A stretch of 64,000 nt of DNA from Comamonadaceae bacterium (lineage in GTDB: Bacteria; Pseudomonadota; Gammaproteobacteria; Burkholderiales; Burkholderiaceae_C): positions 62,001-126,000 of the forward strand of contig JAIXSQ010000004.1 in the NCBI GenBank assembly GCA_027484575.1, in the 5' to 3' direction. Below the pieces are notes generated by a model. The model ran no database searches and was not told the DNA's origin. It saw only the letters and a program-made list of their open reading frames with translations. Positions 12,867-21,259 of the stretch are shown in pieces. A program made the position numbers and the translations under genes. The first letter of the stretch is position 1; each line of letters opens with the position of its first letter.

Positions 12867-13420
12867 GCTGCGGCTCCGGCACGGCGTTGACGGCTGGCCG
12901 CGAGGCGGCGGCCAATGAGGATCAGGACGCTGAGGCCGGCGAGCGCAGCCGCGGCCCAGCCGGCGTATTCCTTCCAGGAGTGGACGTGCGCGGCCTCATC
13001 GGCGTGCGCTTCTTCGTGCAGGTCCAGTTCGCCGGCGAGCAGGTCGACCTCCTTGCCGGCGGTCACCGTGGCGGTGATGGGCAGCACGCCGGGCTGGGGC
13101 GCGGCGGCGAGCACGACTTCGTAGGCGTCTTCGTGTTTCTCCGCCTTGAGCTTGGCGCCGCCGATCTCCAGTTCAATCTGCGCATCGGTTACCGGTGCGT
13201 TGTCCGCGGCGCGGTCGAGGTACAGCGTGATCTGCTTGCCGTTGAGCACACCGACGAGCTCGAAGGTCTCGGAGACTGCCGCGAATCGCGGCAGTGCCGG
13301 GCCGGTGGCAACCGGGGCGGCATCGCCGTGGTCGTGGCCTTCGCCGGCCGTGGCCGGCAGTCCGGTGCCGAACACAAGGGCCGCGAACATCAGCGCGGCC
13401 AAGGGGTGGAATGACTTCAT
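12863..13420 (-). CDS. Exported His-rich protein with C-terminal membrane helix
   Basis: 185 residues. After a signal peptide (HPLAALMFAALVFGTGLPATA-GE) comes a GHDHGD motif nearly identical to that at the N-terminus of the adaptor encoded next. A beta-rich domain follows (TFELVGVLNGKQITLYLDR, then IELEIGGAKLKAEKHEDAYEV), then HEEAHADEAAHVHSWKEY and a terminal helix (WAAAALAGLSVLILIG) with a basic tail. It is probably an anchored periplasmic metal-presenting subunit sitting between outer-membrane factor and adaptor genes. I chose ATG 13420. An 18-residue longer frame has no signal peptide at its start. No named family recognised. Confidence 0.75.
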   Translation of the reverse strand: MKSFHPLAALMFAALVFGTGLPATAGEGHDHGDAAPVATGPALPRFAAVSETFELVGVLNGKQITLYLDRAADNAPVTDAQIELEIGGAKLKAEKHEDAYEVVLAAAPQPGVLPITATVTAGKEVDLLAGELDLHEEAHADEAAHVHSWKEYAGWAAAALAGLSVLILIGRRLAASRQRRAGAAA

Positions 13421-13470
13421 GGGGTGTGAGTCCTGAGAGGGTTCGCAGAGCGTGTGGGGTTGGGCGCAGC

Positions 13471-14781
13471 TCATTGCGGCAGCAGGCCCAGGGCCTGCCG
13501 CCAGCCTGAGATCGCTGCAGCGAGTTCGATGCGGGCGCGTGCAACCTGCCGGTCGGCGTCGGCCGCCTCGGCTTCGATGCGCAAGCGCGTGGGCAGGTCG
13601 GTCTCGCCGAGCCTGAAGGACTTGTCGAAGAAGCCGCGCGATTCGCGGGCCAGCAGGGCGCGACGCTCCGCCGCGGCAAGTTGCGCCCTCGCGGCGTCGG
13701 TTCGCGCACGGGCGGACTCGCGTTCGCTGGCCAGGCGGGCGCGTTCCAGCGCCATCTGTGCCTGCAGCTCGACCGCTTCGGCCCGTGCAGCGGCCACGCG
13801 TGCGTCGTGGCGTGCGCCACCGCCGAACGGGATGCGCACGCCGACGGTGAAGGTCTGCTGATAGGACTCCCCGTAGGTGCCCCGGTCGCGTGTGGCCGCG
13901 ATCGTCAGTTCGGGGTTGGCGCGCGTTTGCGCGGCCGCGAGGGCGACGGTTCCCTCGGCAACGGCGGCACGGTCCTTCAATGCCAGCAGTTCGGCATGGG
14001 TATCCATGTCGACGGTCGGCGTCGGTGATGCGGAAGGCTCCGGTTCGGCCGTGGGGGCGATCTCGCCGGCTGGGACGAGGTCCGGCATCGCGGTCAGCGC
14101 GCGAAGGTGTTGCTGGGCGGCGGTGAGGGCGCTTTCAGCCTGCGCCACGGCGGCTTCTGCCGCAGCCACGGCGCCATCGGCCTGGTGCTGGTCGGCTCGG
14201 GCCAGATCGCCGGCCTTGAGGCGCTTGCCCACGTCGGCGGCGATGCGCCGGACGTTGTCGAGCTGGCCGCGCGCGGCCTCCAACTCCGCGCGCGCCCGCT
14301 GCCATGACCACCAGGCCTCGCGGACGGTGGCCGCCACGCGAAGCTGGGCCGCCGTGGCGCGGCTCTCGACGGAACGCCATTCAGCGTCGGCCAGGGACTG
14401 GCTGCGGCCCCGTTCGCCCGGCAGCCATAACGGGATGGCCACGCCGACCTCGTACTCGCGTGTGCCGAGATTGCGGTTCAGGCGGTCCGTCTTGGTGGAC
14501 AGCTCCATCGCCACCGGCTCGGGGGTCAAGGACTGGGCCGCTTGTGCCTGGGCGCGTGCGGCATCTCGCCGGGCCGCCAGGGCTTGCGCCTCGGGCTGGC
14601 GCGCCCACGTCGCCTCGAAGGCACTGCGCAGTGTCGGCCGGTTCGGCTCCGAGGGTGCCGCCGAGGTCTGCGCCTGTGCGGCGACCAGACCGCCCGCCAG
14701 CAGGGCGGCGAGTGCCAGGTTCAGGGAGGTGCGGCCCAGCTGTTGCCGCGGCCCGGCAGCCAATGATCTTCTTCGGTGCAT
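13471..14781 (-). CDS. CzcC-like TolC-family outer-membrane efflux protein
   Basis: Outer-membrane factor of the second RND system, 436 residues, with signal peptide (LALAALLAGGLVAAQAQ) and long Ala-rich coiled segments (ARAELEAARGQLDNVRRIAADVG; ADQHQADGAVAAAEAAVAQAES). The start chosen is ATG 14781, with GGAG 6 bases upstream. A GTG 14 codons earlier is possible. Its stop lies about 50 bases before the start of the His-rich exported protein, in one transcript with czcI-like upstream and the adaptor and pump downstream. The call to the OEP family rests on the repeat architecture and operon place rather than a single motif. Confidence 0.87.
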   Translation of the reverse strand: MHRRRSLAAGPRQQLGRTSLNLALAALLAGGLVAAQAQTSAAPSEPNRPTLRSAFEATWARQPEAQALAARRDAARAQAQAAQSLTPEPVAMELSTKTDRLNRNLGTREYEVGVAIPLWLPGERGRSQSLADAEWRSVESRATAAQLRVAATVREAWWSWQRARAELEAARGQLDNVRRIAADVGKRLKAGDLARADQHQADGAVAAAEAAVAQAESALTAAQQHLRALTAMPDLVPAGEIAPTAEPEPSASPTPTVDMDTHAELLALKDRAAVAEGTVALAAAQTRANPELTIAATRDRGTYGESYQQTFTVGVRIPFGGGARHDARVAAARAEAVELQAQMALERARLASERESARARTDAARAQLAAAERRALLARESRGFFDKSFRLGETDLPTRLRIEAEAADADRQVARARIELAAAISGWRQALGLLPQ

Positions 14782-14947
14782 CCGATGCTCCAGTGTTGAG
14801 AACAACCCACGGGAGACCGGCAAGGTGCGACGCTGAGGAACTCAGGGTCGGATCAGGCCCGGCAGGGCGCCGCTGACGGTAAGGTCACGCAGCGCGCGCA
14901 CACGGGCGCGAACGGGCTTCAGGAAGGGAAGAGGCCCGCCTCGCCGA

Positions 14948-15310
14948 TCAGGCGAGGGGCAGCCACTGAGGGCGTTCGGGCGGGCTTTGCGCCAGGGTGC
15001 GCACGATGCCTTCGGCCGCAATGACCCGGTGCGAGGCCTGGGTGAGCGGGGATACGTCGCCAACTGGCGCGGGCATGCTGGCACAGGTGCCATGGCAGTG
15101 GCCGCAGTCGAAGTCGAACCCTGCAGGCGAGCCCTGATCCGTCGGCGCGCTGTCCTGGTCGGCACCCGACAGACCCGCGTGCTCGTGCTCGTGGTGTCCG
15201 AGATGCTGGGCAGCCTCACCGGATTCGTGTCCGCAATACGCCGCCACCGCCGCCCAGCTGAACTGGAGCGGCAGCAGGGCGAGCATGAGGGTCGCGAGCC
15301 AACGACGCAT
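14948..15310 (-). CDS. czcI: CzcI-like small periplasmic metal-sensing/regulatory protein
   Basis: 120 residues with signal peptide (MLALLPLQFSWAAVA) and an exported His/Cys-rich part (AYCGHESGEAAQHLGHHEHEH, then DCGHCHGTC). The N-terminal 'RRW...LLPLQFSWAA' and LGHHEHEH run match the CzcI family, which heads czcICBA operons and is thought to modulate metal-dependent expression. It is the first gene of the minus-strand operon, about 170 bases before the OMF gene. The gap contains no convincing gene. Confidence 0.8.
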   Translation of the reverse strand: MRRWLATLMLALLPLQFSWAAVAAYCGHESGEAAQHLGHHEHEHAGLSGADQDSAPTDQGSPAGFDFDCGHCHGTCASMPAPVGDVSPLTQASHRVIAAEGIVRTLAQSPPERPQWLPLA

Positions 15311-15373
15311 GAAAAGAGTCTAGCAGCTACAGAGTTTGGGATGAGGTCAGGGGGCTGATCGCCGTGACCGGCG

Positions 15374-16087
15374 TCACCACCTTTTGGCGCGGATTCGTCG
15401 AACCTGAGCGTTCATGCGGTGACGGATCACGTTCGCGCAGAGCCAGCGCTTGAGGCCGGAGAGGTTCGAGCCGTGGCGGGCATAGAACTCGTCCGGACTG
15501 CTGAACACGCCGAAGTCATCGACGATCCCTTCCTTCTGGATGAAGGTGTCCTGACCCCGCCACTCGACCGCCGGAGCGGACAGGTCGGTCGTGGCGGCGC
15601 CGAATCCGCAGAACCGCCTCGCTCTCGGGAACCGGCACTGCAGGCTCACCAGGTAGGGCGCATCGAGGATGAAACCCTCCAGCGCGACCCAGCGGCCCTC
15701 GAACCAGACCTCCACCCAGCTGTGGATGATGCGGCGTGGCGCCAGAAGGTAGGCCGGGCCCGTGATCGCGCCCTTCTGGAGCGCCTTGTCGATCGTGAAG
15801 CCGTGGAACCGGCAGGCGACGTCGCTCGCGCGAAGCAACGCCATCAGCAAGGTGCCCTTGGTGTTGCACTGGCCGATGCCATCTGCCAGCACCTGGGATG
15901 CTGGCAGTTCGTCACCAGCGTTGTAGCCGAAGGCGATCTCGTTGCGCACGAAGTCGTAGACGGCACCGATGCGGTCGTGCAGCGGCAACTCGCGCCATCC
16001 GCGACCAGCCACCAGGGCCTCGATGGGCGGATGCAGGAAATCGAGCAGCGGGGTGCTGCTCAGGTGAGGCGAGAGGGCATCGGACAT
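15374..16087 (-). CDS. Transglutaminase-like (Cys-His-Asp) domain protein
   Basis: 237 residues of the bacterial transglutaminase-like superfamily. The catalytic elements are visible: Cys in GIGQCNTKGTLLMALLRA, His in RIIHSWVEVWFEGRW, and a following acidic position in LEGFILD. No signal peptide or membrane helix is seen, so it is probably cytoplasmic. I chose ATG 16087 (MSDALSP). ATG 16120 or 16138 would extend it. It sits between the czc-like operon and cadR, all read leftward, but the 109-base gap to cadR and 64-base gap to czcI suggest its own transcript. A protease or amidase-type activity is likely. The role in metal resistance is unknown. Confidence 0.8.
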   Translation of the reverse strand: MSDALSPHLSSTPLLDFLHPPIEALVAGRGWRELPLHDRIGAVYDFVRNEIAFGYNAGDELPASQVLADGIGQCNTKGTLLMALLRASDVACRFHGFTIDKALQKGAITGPAYLLAPRRIIHSWVEVWFEGRWVALEGFILDAPYLVSLQCRFPRARRFCGFGAATTDLSAPAVEWRGQDTFIQKEGIVDDFGVFSSPDEFYARHGSNLSGLKRWLCANVIRHRMNAQVRRIRAKRW

Positions 16088-16195
16088 GGCGGACGGCCTG
16101 CGGGTGTCGAGTGCCGCCATTGAAAAGCCTGAAGCCACTTCAGAGTCAAGGCCCGCACGGTCGTCGGCCCTGCGATCCCCGCGAGCGATGCCCTT

Positions 16196-16642
16196 TCAGT
16201 GGGCGCCGTGCACGTGCCTTCGACGAGGAGCCGGCGCGGGGCTGGCAGCCGCGGCGCGATCGAGTCCATCGAGGATGCCGCAGTCGGCCACCGCATGCGG
16301 CGCGGTGCAGCGTGCGCGAAGCGCCTTGAGGTCCTTCTCGAGTGCGCGCAGCTCGCGGATGCGCTGCGCGACATGCCCGATGTGCTCGTCGAGCAGGGTG
16401 TTGATCTCGCCGCAGTCCTGTGCAGGCGCTTCGCGCAGCTGGATGAGGGCTCGGATCTCGTCCAAGGTCATGTCGAGGTTGCGGCACTGCCGGATGAAGG
16501 CGAGCCGTTCGACGTGGGCCGGCAGGTACAGGCGGTAGTTGTTCTCTGCGCGCGCGGGCGGCGGCAACAGACCTTCGCGCTCGTAGTAGCGGATGGTCTC
16601 GACGGGCGTTCCAGTGGCTTCGGCCAGTGCACCGATCTTCAT
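16196..16642 (-). CDS. cadR: CadR/PbrR-type Cd(II)/Pb(II)-responsive MerR regulator
   Basis: 148 residues: MerR-type winged helix at the N-terminus (MKIGALAEATGTPVETIRYYE, then NYRLY), dimerisation coiled coil, and metal loop with Cys77, Cys112 and Cys121. This arrangement corresponds to Cys77/112/119 of CadR and PbrR. The C-terminus ends in a His-containing tail (RRRHVHGAH), as in CadR proteins. It diverges from the P-type ATPase gene and would bind the palindromic operator in the 103-base intergenic region, untwisting the overlong promoter on metal binding. It may also control the czc-like operon, which lacks its own visible regulator. That last point is inference. Confidence 0.9.
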   Translation of the reverse strand: MKIGALAEATGTPVETIRYYEREGLLPPPARAENNYRLYLPAHVERLAFIRQCRNLDMTLDEIRALIQLREAPAQDCGEINTLLDEHIGHVAQRIRELRALEKDLKALRARCTAPHAVADCGILDGLDRAAAASPAPAPRRRHVHGAH

Positions 16643-16687
16643 GCGAGGTTCCAGCTCAGGTCTTCGAGCGTGTGGAGCTCAGGGTGC

Positions 16688-16718
16688 TTGACTCTAATCC
16701 CACTACAGGGTTTGCAAT
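16688..16718 (+). promoter_or_regulatory. MerR-type promoter/operator for the P-type ATPase
   Basis: TTGACT (16688-16693) and TGCAAT (16713-16718) are separated by 19 bases, the overlong spacer typical of promoters activated by MerR-family regulators. The spacer holds an imperfect inverted repeat, ACTCTA...TACAGGGT, like CadR/PbrR operators. The ATPase ATG is at 16746, about 28 bases beyond the -10. Confidence 0.8.
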
Positions 16719-16745
16719 AGCGGCAAGGTCAACCGGACTCCGAAG

Positions 16746-18983
16746 ATGAAGCAACCTCATGCCGACCACGATCATGTCGCGGTACTGCCCGCCGAAGGTT
16801 GCGGCTCCTGCTGCCAGAACGACGCCCCGACCGCACCATCCAGTGTTACGCCTGCAGGCAAGAGCTTTCGCATCGCGACGATGGACTGCGCGGCCGAGGA
16901 GTCGGAGATCCGGCGTGCGGTCGACGGCATGCCGGGCGTCCGCGGCCTGCGCTTCCAACTCGGCCAGCGAATGCTGACGATCGATGCCGACGAGCCGGCC
17001 GTCGCCTCCGCGCTCACGGCCATCCGCGAGGCAGGCTTCGATCCGCAGCCTGTCGCTCCGGCGAGTGCGGACCCACCGCACAAGGCCAACGACGGCCACG
17101 AACACGAAGCCTCGCAGGGCCAGTTGCCCAGGCTGGCAACCGCACTGCTGCTGGCCATCGCCGCCGAGGTCATCGGCTACTTCGCGCCTGAGACGGTGCT
17201 TTGGCGCGCCGCCGGTCTCGCCATCGCAGCAGCGGCCATCTGGTTCGCGGGCTTCGATGTCTACAAGAAAGGGCTCACGGCTCTGCGGCATGGGCGGCTG
17301 AACATCAACGCCCTGATGACCGTCGCCGTGACTGGCGCGTTTGCCATCGGGCAGTGGCCGGAAGCCGCGATGGTGATGGCCTTGTACGCGATCGCCGAAG
17401 CCATCGAGGCGCGGGCGGTGGACCGCGCGCGCAACGCCATCCAGGGTTTGCTGGCGATGGCACCGGAGCGGGCCTCGGTGCGCCAGGGCGACGGCAGCTG
17501 GGCCGAGGTCCTGGTGGCCGCGGTGACGGTCGGTTCCATGATCCGCGTGAAGCCAGGCGAGCGGGTGCCAATGGACGGCATCGTGCGCTCCGGGCAGACG
17601 AGCATCGACCAGGCGCCGGTCACCGGCGAGAGCATCCCGGTCGACAAGGCCGCCGGCGATCCGGTCTTCGCGGGCACGATCAACGCCTCCGCCACCTTCG
17701 AGCTGGAGGTGACGGCTCTGGCTTCTAATTCCACGCTGGCGCGGATCATCCACGCCGTCGAGGAAGCGCAGGCCACCCGGGCGCCGACGCAGGGCTTCGT
17801 CGACCGGTTCGCAGCGATCTATACGCCTGCCGTGTTCGTCATCGCAATGGTGGTCGCGCTGTCGGGCCCGTGGCTGCTGGGGTGGACGTGGCTGCAGGCG
17901 ATCTACAAGGCGCTCGTGCTATTGGTTATCGCGTGCCCCTGCGCGCTGGTGATCTCGACGCCGGTGACCATCGTCAGCGGCCTGGCGGCTGCAGCGCGGC
18001 GCGGCATCCTGATCAAGGGCGGCATCTACCTTGAAGAGGCCCGCAAGCTCAAGGCCATCGCGCTCGATAAGACCGGCACGATCACCGAGGGCAAGCCACG
18101 CCTGGTCGACTGGAGCGTGGTGGATGGAATGACTGAGCCGGCGACCGCCGAGCACATAGCCTCGGTTCTGGCCGGTCACTCGGACCACCCAGTGTCCCGA
18201 GCCATCGCCGCGGGCCTCAAGCCGAACAGCATCGAGGCGCACAACTTCACTGCGCTGGCCGGCCGTGGTGTCCAGGCCGAGGTCAACGGCGTGGTCTACG
18301 CGCTCGGCAACCACCGGCTCATCGAGGAACGCGGCCAATGCTCGCCCGAACTCGAAGCCCGGCTGAAGCAGCACGAGGAGGCCGGGCGTACCGTCACGCT
18401 GCTGGCGACGCCGGAGCGGGTGATCGCGCTCTTCGCTGTCGCGGACACGATCAAGACCTCGTCGCGTGAGGCCATCGCGTCGCTGCGTACCCTGGGCATC
18501 ACCCCAGTGATGCTGACGGGCGACAACCTGGCGACCGCCACCGCCGTGGCTCATGAGGCCGGCATCGATCAGGCGCGCGGCAACCTGCTGCCCGAGGACA
18601 AGCTGGAAGCCATCAAGGCACTGCAGCGGGAAATCGGGCCAACCGCGATGACCGGCGACGGCATCAACGATGCGCCAGCGCTCGCGCAGGCGGACATCGG
18701 GGTCGCGATGGGTGCAGCCGGCACCGACACCGCGATGGAGGCAGCGGACGTCGTCGTGATGAACGACGACCTGCGCCGCATCGCCGAGACGGTACGGTTG
18801 TCTCGGGCCACTCACGCGGTGCTGTGGCAGAACATCGCGCTGGCCCTCGGCATCAAGGCCGTCTTCCTGGTGCTGGCGGTGTTCGGCAATGCCAGCATGT
18901 GGATGGCGGTCTTTGCCGACATGGGGGCGAGCCTGCTGGTCGTCTTCAACGGGCTGAGATTACTTCGGGCGCGCTTATCCTGA
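16746..18983 (+). CDS. cadA: Zn/Cd/Pb-exporting P1B-type ATPase
   Basis: 745-residue P1B-2 ATPase that exports Zn2+, Cd2+ or Pb2+ from the cytoplasm. Visible elements in order are an N-terminal soft-metal patch (HADHDH, then GCGSCC at 19-23), one HMA domain with MDCAAEE at 46-52, membrane helices, and the actuator VTGESIPV. The transport motif is Cys397-Pro-Cys399 (IACPCALV), the phosphorylation loop has Asp441 in DKTGTITEG, and the hinge GDGINDAPALAQADIG follows. It diverges from cadR and is likely induced by it. The 3' end is followed by about 160 bases with a strong hairpin. The exact metal preference cannot be read from sequence. Confidence 0.94.
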   Translation: MKQPHADHDHVAVLPAEGCGSCCQNDAPTAPSSVTPAGKSFRIATMDCAAEESEIRRAVDGMPGVRGLRFQLGQRMLTIDADEPAVASALTAIREAGFDPQPVAPASADPPHKANDGHEHEASQGQLPRLATALLLAIAAEVIGYFAPETVLWRAAGLAIAAAAIWFAGFDVYKKGLTALRHGRLNINALMTVAVTGAFAIGQWPEAAMVMALYAIAEAIEARAVDRARNAIQGLLAMAPERASVRQGDGSWAEVLVAAVTVGSMIRVKPGERVPMDGIVRSGQTSIDQAPVTGESIPVDKAAGDPVFAGTINASATFELEVTALASNSTLARIIHAVEEAQATRAPTQGFVDRFAAIYTPAVFVIAMVVALSGPWLLGWTWLQAIYKALVLLVIACPCALVISTPVTIVSGLAAAARRGILIKGGIYLEEARKLKAIALDKTGTITEGKPRLVDWSVVDGMTEPATAEHIASVLAGHSDHPVSRAIAAGLKPNSIEAHNFTALAGRGVQAEVNGVVYALGNHRLIEERGQCSPELEARLKQHEEAGRTVTLLATPERVIALFAVADTIKTSSREAIASLRTLGITPVMLTGDNLATATAVAHEAGIDQARGNLLPEDKLEAIKALQREIGPTAMTGDGINDAPALAQADIGVAMGAAGTDTAMEAADVVVMNDDLRRIAETVRLSRATHAVLWQNIALALGIKAVFLVLAVFGNASMWMAVFADMGASLLVVFNGLRLLRARLS

Positions 18984-19085
18984 TCGCGGCGGCAGATGCT
19001 GCGATTCGTGCCAAGTGCGGGCCGCTCTGAACTGCACGGTTTGGGGGTGTCGATCGGACCGAAGCTCGGTTCGCCGAATGGAAAG

Positions 19086-19125
19086 GGCGCCGGCCCCATC
19101 CCTGCCGGGATGGGTGCGCGGCGCC
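19086..19125. terminator. Two-tier hairpin between the ATPase gene and the minus-strand island genes
   Basis: An outer stem (GGCGCCG / CGGCGCC) encloses an inner 8-bp stem (CCCATCCC / GGGATGGG) with a TGCC loop. It lies 21 bases past the stop of the minus-strand gene at 19147 and 100 bases past the ATPase stop, so it could end both transcripts. There is no T-run, so factor-independent termination is uncertain. Confidence 0.5.
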
Positions 19126-19146
19126 GGAGTCGATCAGTGGGCAGCG

Positions 19147-19458
19147 TCAGCCCGCAAGCAGCGTGACTGGCGGCCCGTCCGTCAGGTGGCGGACGATGCG
19201 GTTGCCGGCACGTCGACGGCCATCGCCCTCGACTTCGTCGACCAACTGCGCGGGCAGCCGGAGCCCGAGTTCTGCGACCTTGGCGCGCAAGGTCGCGATG
19301 TCGGTCCAGTCCAGCAGGGGCTCCTGCAGGCTGGTGTAGAGCATGTCGTTGCGCTCGTCGAGGACCTGCAGAAAGTAGTCCCCCAGGCGTCGATCGAAGC
19401 CGGCCACGATCTCGACGGGGTGTCCGTCGAGCGTCGCCGTCGCGAGGTGCTGGCTCAT
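19147..19458 (-). CDS. Conserved island protein of unknown function
   Basis: 103 residues, no cysteine, no signal or membrane segment. The sequence (LATATLDGHPVEIVAGFDRRLGD, then FLQVLDERNDMLYTSL) looks like a compact soluble alpha/beta protein of a kind found in integrative elements of proteobacteria, but I cannot attach a function. It overlaps the DUF5983-like gene upstream by 4 bases and is the last gene of that minus-strand pair. Transcription probably ends at the hairpin at 19086-19125. Confidence 0.7.
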   Translation of the reverse strand: MSQHLATATLDGHPVEIVAGFDRRLGDYFLQVLDERNDMLYTSLQEPLLDWTDIATLRAKVAELGLRLPAQLVDEVEGDGRRRAGNRIVRHLTDGPPVTLLAG

Positions 19459-19763
19459 GGTCCGGGCTCCGCGCTGTCGAACACGGGCAGCCCGTCGATG
19501 ACCGCCGCCTCGCGGTCGAACATCAGCCAGGCCACACCGGCGGATTCGGCCACCTCGAACAGCATGGCCAGATCGGGTTCCGACGGCACGCGGTACTTCG
19601 GTGCCCCGACATAGACGAACCCGCCGCAGTCGGTCGGGTAGGCGTTCACGGACAGGTCGTCATCGGCGAGCTTGTTGCGCGTCGCCGAACTCAGATGCTT
19701 CAGGGACAGGCTGGCCAGCATCTCGGCCTGCTGTCGCAGGCCGGTGGCGGGCAGGGTATGCAT
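19455..19763 (-). CDS. DUF5983-like island protein
   Basis: 102 residues. The pattern (LSLKHLSSATRNKLADDDLSVNAYP, GGFVYVG, then AWLMFDREAAVIDGLPVFD) matches the DUF5983 family, which is carried by plasmids and integrative elements and has no assigned function. The start at ATG 19763 has a strong AGGAGG eight bases upstream. Longer frames to 19835 are unlikely. It is translationally coupled to the following gene through a 4-base overlap. Its 5' third is overlapped by the tail of the zinc-ribbon frame at 19660-19977, in another frame. Confidence 0.75.
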   Translation of the reverse strand: MHTLPATGLRQQAEMLASLSLKHLSSATRNKLADDDLSVNAYPTDCGGFVYVGAPKYRVPSEPDLAMLFEVAESAGVAWLMFDREAAVIDGLPVFDSAEPGP

Positions 19764-19977
19764 CGTGGCTTCCTCCTCGGGATGAACTGGGAGATGTGGG
19801 GGATTCAGCCGCTGGCTTTCTGGTCGAGAGCGCACGGGGCGTGCGCTTCGAACGTCCGGCGCGGGCGAACGTCATGCCGCAGTCGCGGCAGCGGAACCAG
19901 TGCAGGCGACCGAGCGCGCCCAGGGGCACGCCGTGGCCGGCACAGCAGGGGCAGGTCGGGGGTCTTCTCTCCGACAT
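19660..19977 (-). CDS. Small zinc-ribbon protein
   Basis: 105 residues. The N-terminal 40 residues form a zinc ribbon with two CxxC knuckles (TCPCCAGHG, then FRCRDCGMTFAR), and the rest is Ser/Pro/Arg-rich and probably disordered. ATG 19977 has AGGA upstream and a 9-bp hairpin at 20008-20035 in its leader. The last ~100 bases overlap the start of the DUF5983-like gene in another frame, which is unusual, so the true gene might be shorter or one of the two overlapped ends may be non-coding. Nucleic-acid binding is plausible. No family name can be given. Confidence 0.5.
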   Translation of the reverse strand: MSERRPPTCPCCAGHGVPLGALGRLHWFRCRDCGMTFARAGRSKRTPRALSTRKPAAESPTSPSSSRGGSHDAYPARHRPATAGRDAGQPVPEASEFGDAQQARR

Positions 19978-20007
19978 GGGCATCCTTGGTTGGGGTGGGA
20001 TCGGCGG

Positions 20008-20035
20008 GAAGGGCACTGTCGAGGCGGTGCCCTTC
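20008..20035. terminator. Perfect 9-bp hairpin between radC and the zinc-ribbon gene
   Basis: GAAGGGCAC (20008-20016) and GTGCCCTTC (20027-20035) pair perfectly around a 10-base loop. It lies 42 bases after the radC stop and 31 bases before the zinc-ribbon ATG on the minus strand, so it may end the radC transcript or act as a leader element like the hairpins before other genes of this block. Confidence 0.5.
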
Positions 20036-20076
20036 TCGCGGCTGGGTCATGCAGGGCGTGACTGCCGCACATGGCG

Positions 20077-20709
20077 TCAGAGCAGTCCGCGCTCCGCGAA
20101 GCTGACGCACTGGTCGCCGGCGACGACGAAGTGGTCGATCAGGCGGATGTCCACCAGCGCCAGCGCCGACTTCAGCGTCTGCGTCAGGAACTCGTCCGCG
20201 CGGCTCGGCTCGGCCTGGCCGCTTGGGTGGTTGTGGGCCACCGCGATCGCGGCGGCGTTGCGGGCCAGGGCACTCTTGATCAGTTCCCGCGGATACACCG
20301 AGGTCTGGGTCAGCGTGCCCCGGAACACCTCCTCGTGGGCGATCAGCCGGTGGTTGGCATCCAGGTACAGCGCGAGGAAGACCTCGTGCTGCAGGCCCGC
20401 GCAGCGCAGCCGCAGCCAGTCCCGCAGGACCTGGGGGGACGACATCACGGGCCCCTGCGCCATCCGGTCACGCAGCTCGCGCATCAGCAGCTCCCGGGCG
20501 ACTCCGAGTCGGCGCGTCAGGAGCTGCTGCGTGGCCGGGTCCTCGTGGGGCGTCTCCCGGTCGCTGACGCGCAGCGCGGCCGGCGTCGGGCCTGGCAATG
20601 GGTGGGCCTGCAGGCCCAGCATCTCTGCCACCAGGGCCTCCCGAGACGCATGGGCGGCATCGGGCAGGTCCGGCAGATCTTGAAGGCCCTGGAAAGGGTG
20701 GAAGTTCAT
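20077..20709 (-). CDS. radC: RadC-family JAB/MPN domain protein of mobile-element type
   Basis: 210 residues. The C-terminal two thirds is the JAB1/MPN (JAMM-like) fold of RadC proteins with the zinc motif [19 protein letters not shown], preceded by the usual [17 protein letters not shown] and [14 protein letters not shown]. The N-terminal part differs from chromosomal RadC, as is normal for copies on integrative elements and plasmids, where the function is not established. The chosen start (ATG 20709) follows GAGGAG. The leader carries two tandem hairpins (20741-20774) and, further up, a copy of the 22-bp repeat at 20841-20862, suggesting a long regulated 5' UTR. Confidence 0.88.
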   Translation of the reverse strand: MNFHPFQGLQDLPDLPDAAHASREALVAEMLGLQAHPLPGPTPAALRVSDRETPHEDPATQQLLTRRLGVARELLMRELRDRMAQGPVMSSPQVLRDWLRLRCAGLQHEVFLALYLDANHRLIAHEEVFRGTLTQTSVYPRELIKSALARNAAAIAVAHNHPSGQAEPSRADEFLTQTLKSALALVDIRLIDHFVVAGDQCVSFAERGLL

Positions 20710-20740
20710 GGCGTTCTCCTCTCGTGGCGAAAAGGAAGAC

Positions 20741-20774
20741 GGGAACGCCGTTCCCGGTGGGGACTGGTGTCCCC
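20741..20774 (-). promoter_or_regulatory. Tandem-hairpin leader of radC (leader family copy 1)
   Basis: Two adjacent perfect hairpins, GGGAAC-gcc-GTTCCC (20741-20755) and GGGGAC-tggt-GTCCCC (20759-20774), lie 32-65 bases upstream of the radC ATG. Equivalent structures with altered sequence precede three other minus-strand genes of this block, so this looks like a conserved 5' UTR structure. Confidence 0.65.
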
Positions 20775-20840
20775 GCAAGGGAAGGATGTGCAGACACACG
20801 ACGGAGCGTGGCCGGCACGGTGGCTCAGATGATCATCCGA

Positions 20841-20862
20841 GGCAGGTAACGACTGCGACGCC
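20841..20862 (-). repeat. 22-bp dispersed repeat, copy A
   Basis: Plus-strand sequence begins GGCAGGTAACGACTGCGACG and ends CC. Identical copies occur at 24075-24096 and 54631-54652, all in the same orientation. On the minus strand it is immediately preceded by an 8-bp hairpin (CGCTGCCG...CGGCAGCG), and it sits 132 bases upstream of radC. Confidence 0.85.
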
Positions 20863-21259
20863 GCTGCCGCCGGTTCGGTCGGCAGCGGAAACACTCCTCT
20901 CGGGAGTGGGTGTGAGCCCATCAAGTCTGCGCCATCGGCGCCGGGGATTCAACCGGGGTGGTGCCAGTGACAGAGCCTTTGCCGCGCTTGCCCGCGTAAA
21001 GGGCGCCAGGGTCCGTGTCTTGGTCGGGCATCGGTACGGGGGGAGGTGGCACGGTTCGCGTGACCGCACTGCGCGTGGCCGCGCCGTTGTGGCTGGGCCA
21101 CGGCCTGCGCGGATGTCTTGGCGGGCAGACTGCAAAAGTGACACCGCAGAGGCACTACGCTGTCACTGCAGAAATTTCTTCGTCGCGGGCCGCAGTGGAT
21201 GTGCACAGACCTGCGCAGGCACGCGAAGATGCGCGGCTTCCCGACAAGGCCGACCCGAC
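20863..21259. other. Non-coding stretch between radC leader and a small plus-strand gene
   Basis: No convincing gene is seen. On the minus strand, 20863-20925 holds hairpins that precede repeat copy A (CACTCC...GGAGTG and CGCTGCCG...CGGCAGCG). At 21137-21167 there is an inverted repeat, AGTGACA...TGTCACT, with a 17-base spacer, which may be an operator for the gene starting at 21260. Confidence 0.5.

Noticed and set aside
15315..15355. Second CadR-type operator upstream of the czcI-like gene
   Set aside because: CTACAGAGT and a -35-like CTGACC are present on the minus strand, but no -10 at a 19-base spacing fits well, so it was not listed as a site.
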